Assembly: GCA_964230195.1 (NCBI GenBank)
Contig: CAXRGH010000030.1
Span: 1-5,442 of the forward strand
Length of the DNA stretch: 5,442 nucleotides
Origin: CAXRGH01 sp964230195
Lineage (GTDB): Bacteria; Pseudomonadota; Gammaproteobacteria; Enterobacterales; Alteromonadaceae
Direction of reading: 5' to 3'
Shown: positions 4,179 through 5,442 of the stretch, piece by piece
How positions within the stretch are numbered: the first letter of the stretch is position 1
How the letters are laid out: every line of letters begins with the position of its first letter
The notes under the pieces: model-generated
The model's database searches: none
Told to the model about the DNA's origin: nothing
Seen by the model: the letters and a program-made list of their open reading frames with translations, nothing else
Program-made: the position numbers and the translations under genes

Positions 4179-5442
4179 TCAATTGTTGTTATTTGTGGTC
4201 AACTCAATAAGTGGGGGCGCTCTGCTCGAATTGGCGGTAATCGGTGAGTCTTGTTCATCCAAATGTGTTAATATCTTTTGGATGGTTGCAGGCGCTGTAA
4301 TGCAGGCGATTATCTTGACATTCGTCTTTGTGCAAGCCTCGCAAATGGTAATATCAATATTGAACACTCTCTTCAGCCTTTGCGCCCATGACATGCTACG
4401 GGCATGGTAAGGCGTATCAGAATCATTCTCAAGCACTGCTAAGCGAGGACTATTCTTTCCTCGCTGAGAAGCAGTCACTGCTGCACGTACATTGGCATTT
4501 GGCGCAAATACCCCATAAAAACGGGTAAGATTGAGTCTAGGCGGTGGTACCAAAGCCACGAGTTTGGCCATAAAGTCTAGCGGTTCAAAGAATACGTGTG
4601 TGGTGCCGTCTGTATAGGGTGTTTTGAGTTCGTACCTGACCTTGCCTGTGGATGTCAGGCTTAAGCGTTGTTCACTTAACGCTGGTCTTGCAATATATCG
4701 GCAAAGTCTTTCGAGTTTTTTATCTGGCTGATGTGCATCGGCAAAGACACCCCCGTGTAGGCTAAATCCAGCTATCTTTGCGAGTTGTCCTAAGTTATCA
4801 GGGTCTTTTGCTGGCATGGTTTGCAAGGTAAACACTTTTTTACCGGTATCTGCACCAACTGCGATCCGGTAGCTGACCGAAGCGGCTTGCAGTGGTAACA
4901 AGCTGTCTTCATCGTCAATTGGCAAGTCCAGATAGGTATTGTCAATGTCGCGTTGAATTAGCCCTGCTTTCTCGAGATATTGTGCGATGCGATGGCTGAT
5001 GGTGTTAACCAACTCCTCCATCACTGAATAACTCGGCGCTTTGACTCGCTTGAATTTCATTTTTCCATGCTCTTGTGTGATAACACCTTCGAGGAAAAGC
5101 ATGTGAAAGTGGATATTCAAGTTTAGCGCACTACCAAATCTCTGAATGTAGGTGACTGCGCCTGTTTTGGCCTGCTTTTTCAAGTAGCCTGAGTGATGGA
5201 TGATGTCAGTAGAAATTGCACGATGGATGATTTGCAGGACGTTGCTGAGCTCTTTGGGGTATCTGGCCAGAAGTAGACGCAGAGGGATGGGCAGACTCAA
5301 AACCCACTGACGCACAGGATACCCATTGAGCACATCGTCCACAAGCAACTTGGCACTTTCAGCCATCCTTCGAGCCCCGCAACTCGGGCAGAAACCTCTT
5401 CGCTTGCAACTGAACGCTACAAGCTTCTCATGTTTGCAGTCA
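4179..5442 (-). mobile_element. IS91/ISCR-like rolling-circle element, partial
   Basis: The element is recognised from its transposase gene, which fills this interval and leaves the window on the right with its terIS end. The oriIS end must lie somewhere in 3831-4178 but cannot be placed by eye. The interval given is only the coding part. IS91 and ISCR elements lack terminal inverted repeats and leave no target duplication, so no repeat-based boundary is expected. The protein most resembles what I recall of ISCR2/ISVsa3. Confidence 0.8.
4179..5442 (-). CDS. IS91-family (ISCR2-like) HUH transposase, N-terminus outside window
   Basis: This is a rolling-circle transposase that nicks one strand at oriIS and joins it through a tyrosine. 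The frame continues without a stop past the Met codon at 5366 to the window edge. The extra 25 residues include FSCKRRGFCPSCGARR, the second half of the IS91 zinc-finger domain, with cysteines encoded near 5438, 5408, 5390 and 5381. The gene therefore starts upstream and about 420 residues are visible. The metal-binding HUH motif is NIHFHML (His codons at 5111-5109 and 5105-5103). The presumed catalytic tyrosine is in LCRYIARPALS (codon 4697-4695), with no second tyrosine four residues before it, the single-Tyr arrangement of ISCR proteins. PPPRLNLTRFYGVFAPN and MSWAQRLKRVFNIDI are conserved family blocks, followed by a C-terminal CEAC plus ACITAP segment. No frameshift is visible. Confidence 0.93.
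   Translation of the reverse strand, partial: DCKHEKLVAFSCKRRGFCPSCGARRMAESAKLLVDDVLNGYPVRQWVLSLPIPLRLLLARYPKELSNVLQIIHRAISTDIIHHSGYLKKQAKTGAVTYIQRFGSALNLNIHFHMLFLEGVITQEHGKMKFKRVKAPSYSVMEELVNTISHRIAQYLEKAGLIQRDIDNTYLDLPIDDEDSLLPLQAASVSYRIAVGADTGKKVFTLQTMPAKDPDNLGQLAKIAGFSLHGGVFADAHQPDKKLERLCRYIARPALSEQRLSLTSTGKVRYELKTPYTDGTTHVFFEPLDFMAKLVALVPPPRLNLTRFYGVFAPNANVRAAVTASQRGKNSPRLAVLENDSDTPYHARSMSWAQRLKRVFNIDITICEACTKTNVKIIACITAPATIQKILTHLDEQDSPITANSSRAPPLIELTTNNNN

Noticed and set aside
4094..4210. 38-codon plus-strand frame starting at ATG 4094, with an open lead-in from about 4069
   Set aside because: It runs antisense into the end of the transposase gene, lacks a ribosome site and resembles no family I know. 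It is probably chance.
1..5442. CRISPR array, toxin-antitoxin pair, retron or defence island
   Set aside because: There are no regularly spaced repeats, no reverse transcriptase or nuclease motifs other than the transposases, and no paired small genes of a known toxin-antitoxin type.

Overview
This window reads as a moderate-GC gammaproteobacterial segment, probably from a marine Vibrionales or Alteromonadales genome (Vibrio, Shewanella or a relative). That placement is inferred from a MerR-methyltransferase fusion of a type I associate with Vibrio, an MSHA-like type IV pilin, a small conserved hypothetical of Shewanella/Vibrio type, and an IS91-family transposase resembling ISCR2/ISVsa3. No marker gene settles the genus.

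Layout, left to right. (1) Positions 1-1022 (+) hold the 3' part of a gene for a regulator-enzyme fusion: the end of a MerR-type domain followed by a complete class I SAM-dependent methyltransferase. Its 5' end lies before the window. (2) Positions 1161-2829 are a complete IS1182-family insertion sequence with perfect 16-bp terminal inverted repeats, an intact 476-residue transposase on the minus strand, and a 4-bp CGTA target duplication. It sits in the gap between two convergent genes and splits a terminator-like hairpin. (3) Positions 3800-2900 (minus) carry a likely two-gene unit: a type IV prepilin of MSHA type, then, 19 bp later, a 117-residue protein of unknown function. A short hairpin with a T run follows. 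(4) Positions 3831-4178 contain no convincing gene. They should include both the pilin promoter and the oriIS end of the next element, and they contain a perfect TTCTAG-TTTT-CTAGAA palindrome. (5) Positions 4179-5442 (minus) hold most of an IS91/ISCR-like HUH transposase. Its reading frame runs off the right edge, so the Met at 5366 is internal and not the start.

How the parts relate. The two mobile elements bracket the pilin/hypothetical pair. The pilin gene is co-oriented with the IS91-like transposase and lies just past its 3' (oriIS) end, so element-borne transcription could reach it. The IS1182 copy lies downstream of both neighbouring genes and probably affects only transcription termination. 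I see no CRISPR array, toxin-antitoxin pair, phage-defence cassette or other evident new system. The most unusual items are the regulator-methyltransferase fusion, the apparently isolated pilin with its partner of unknown function, and the competing hairpins in the transposase leader.
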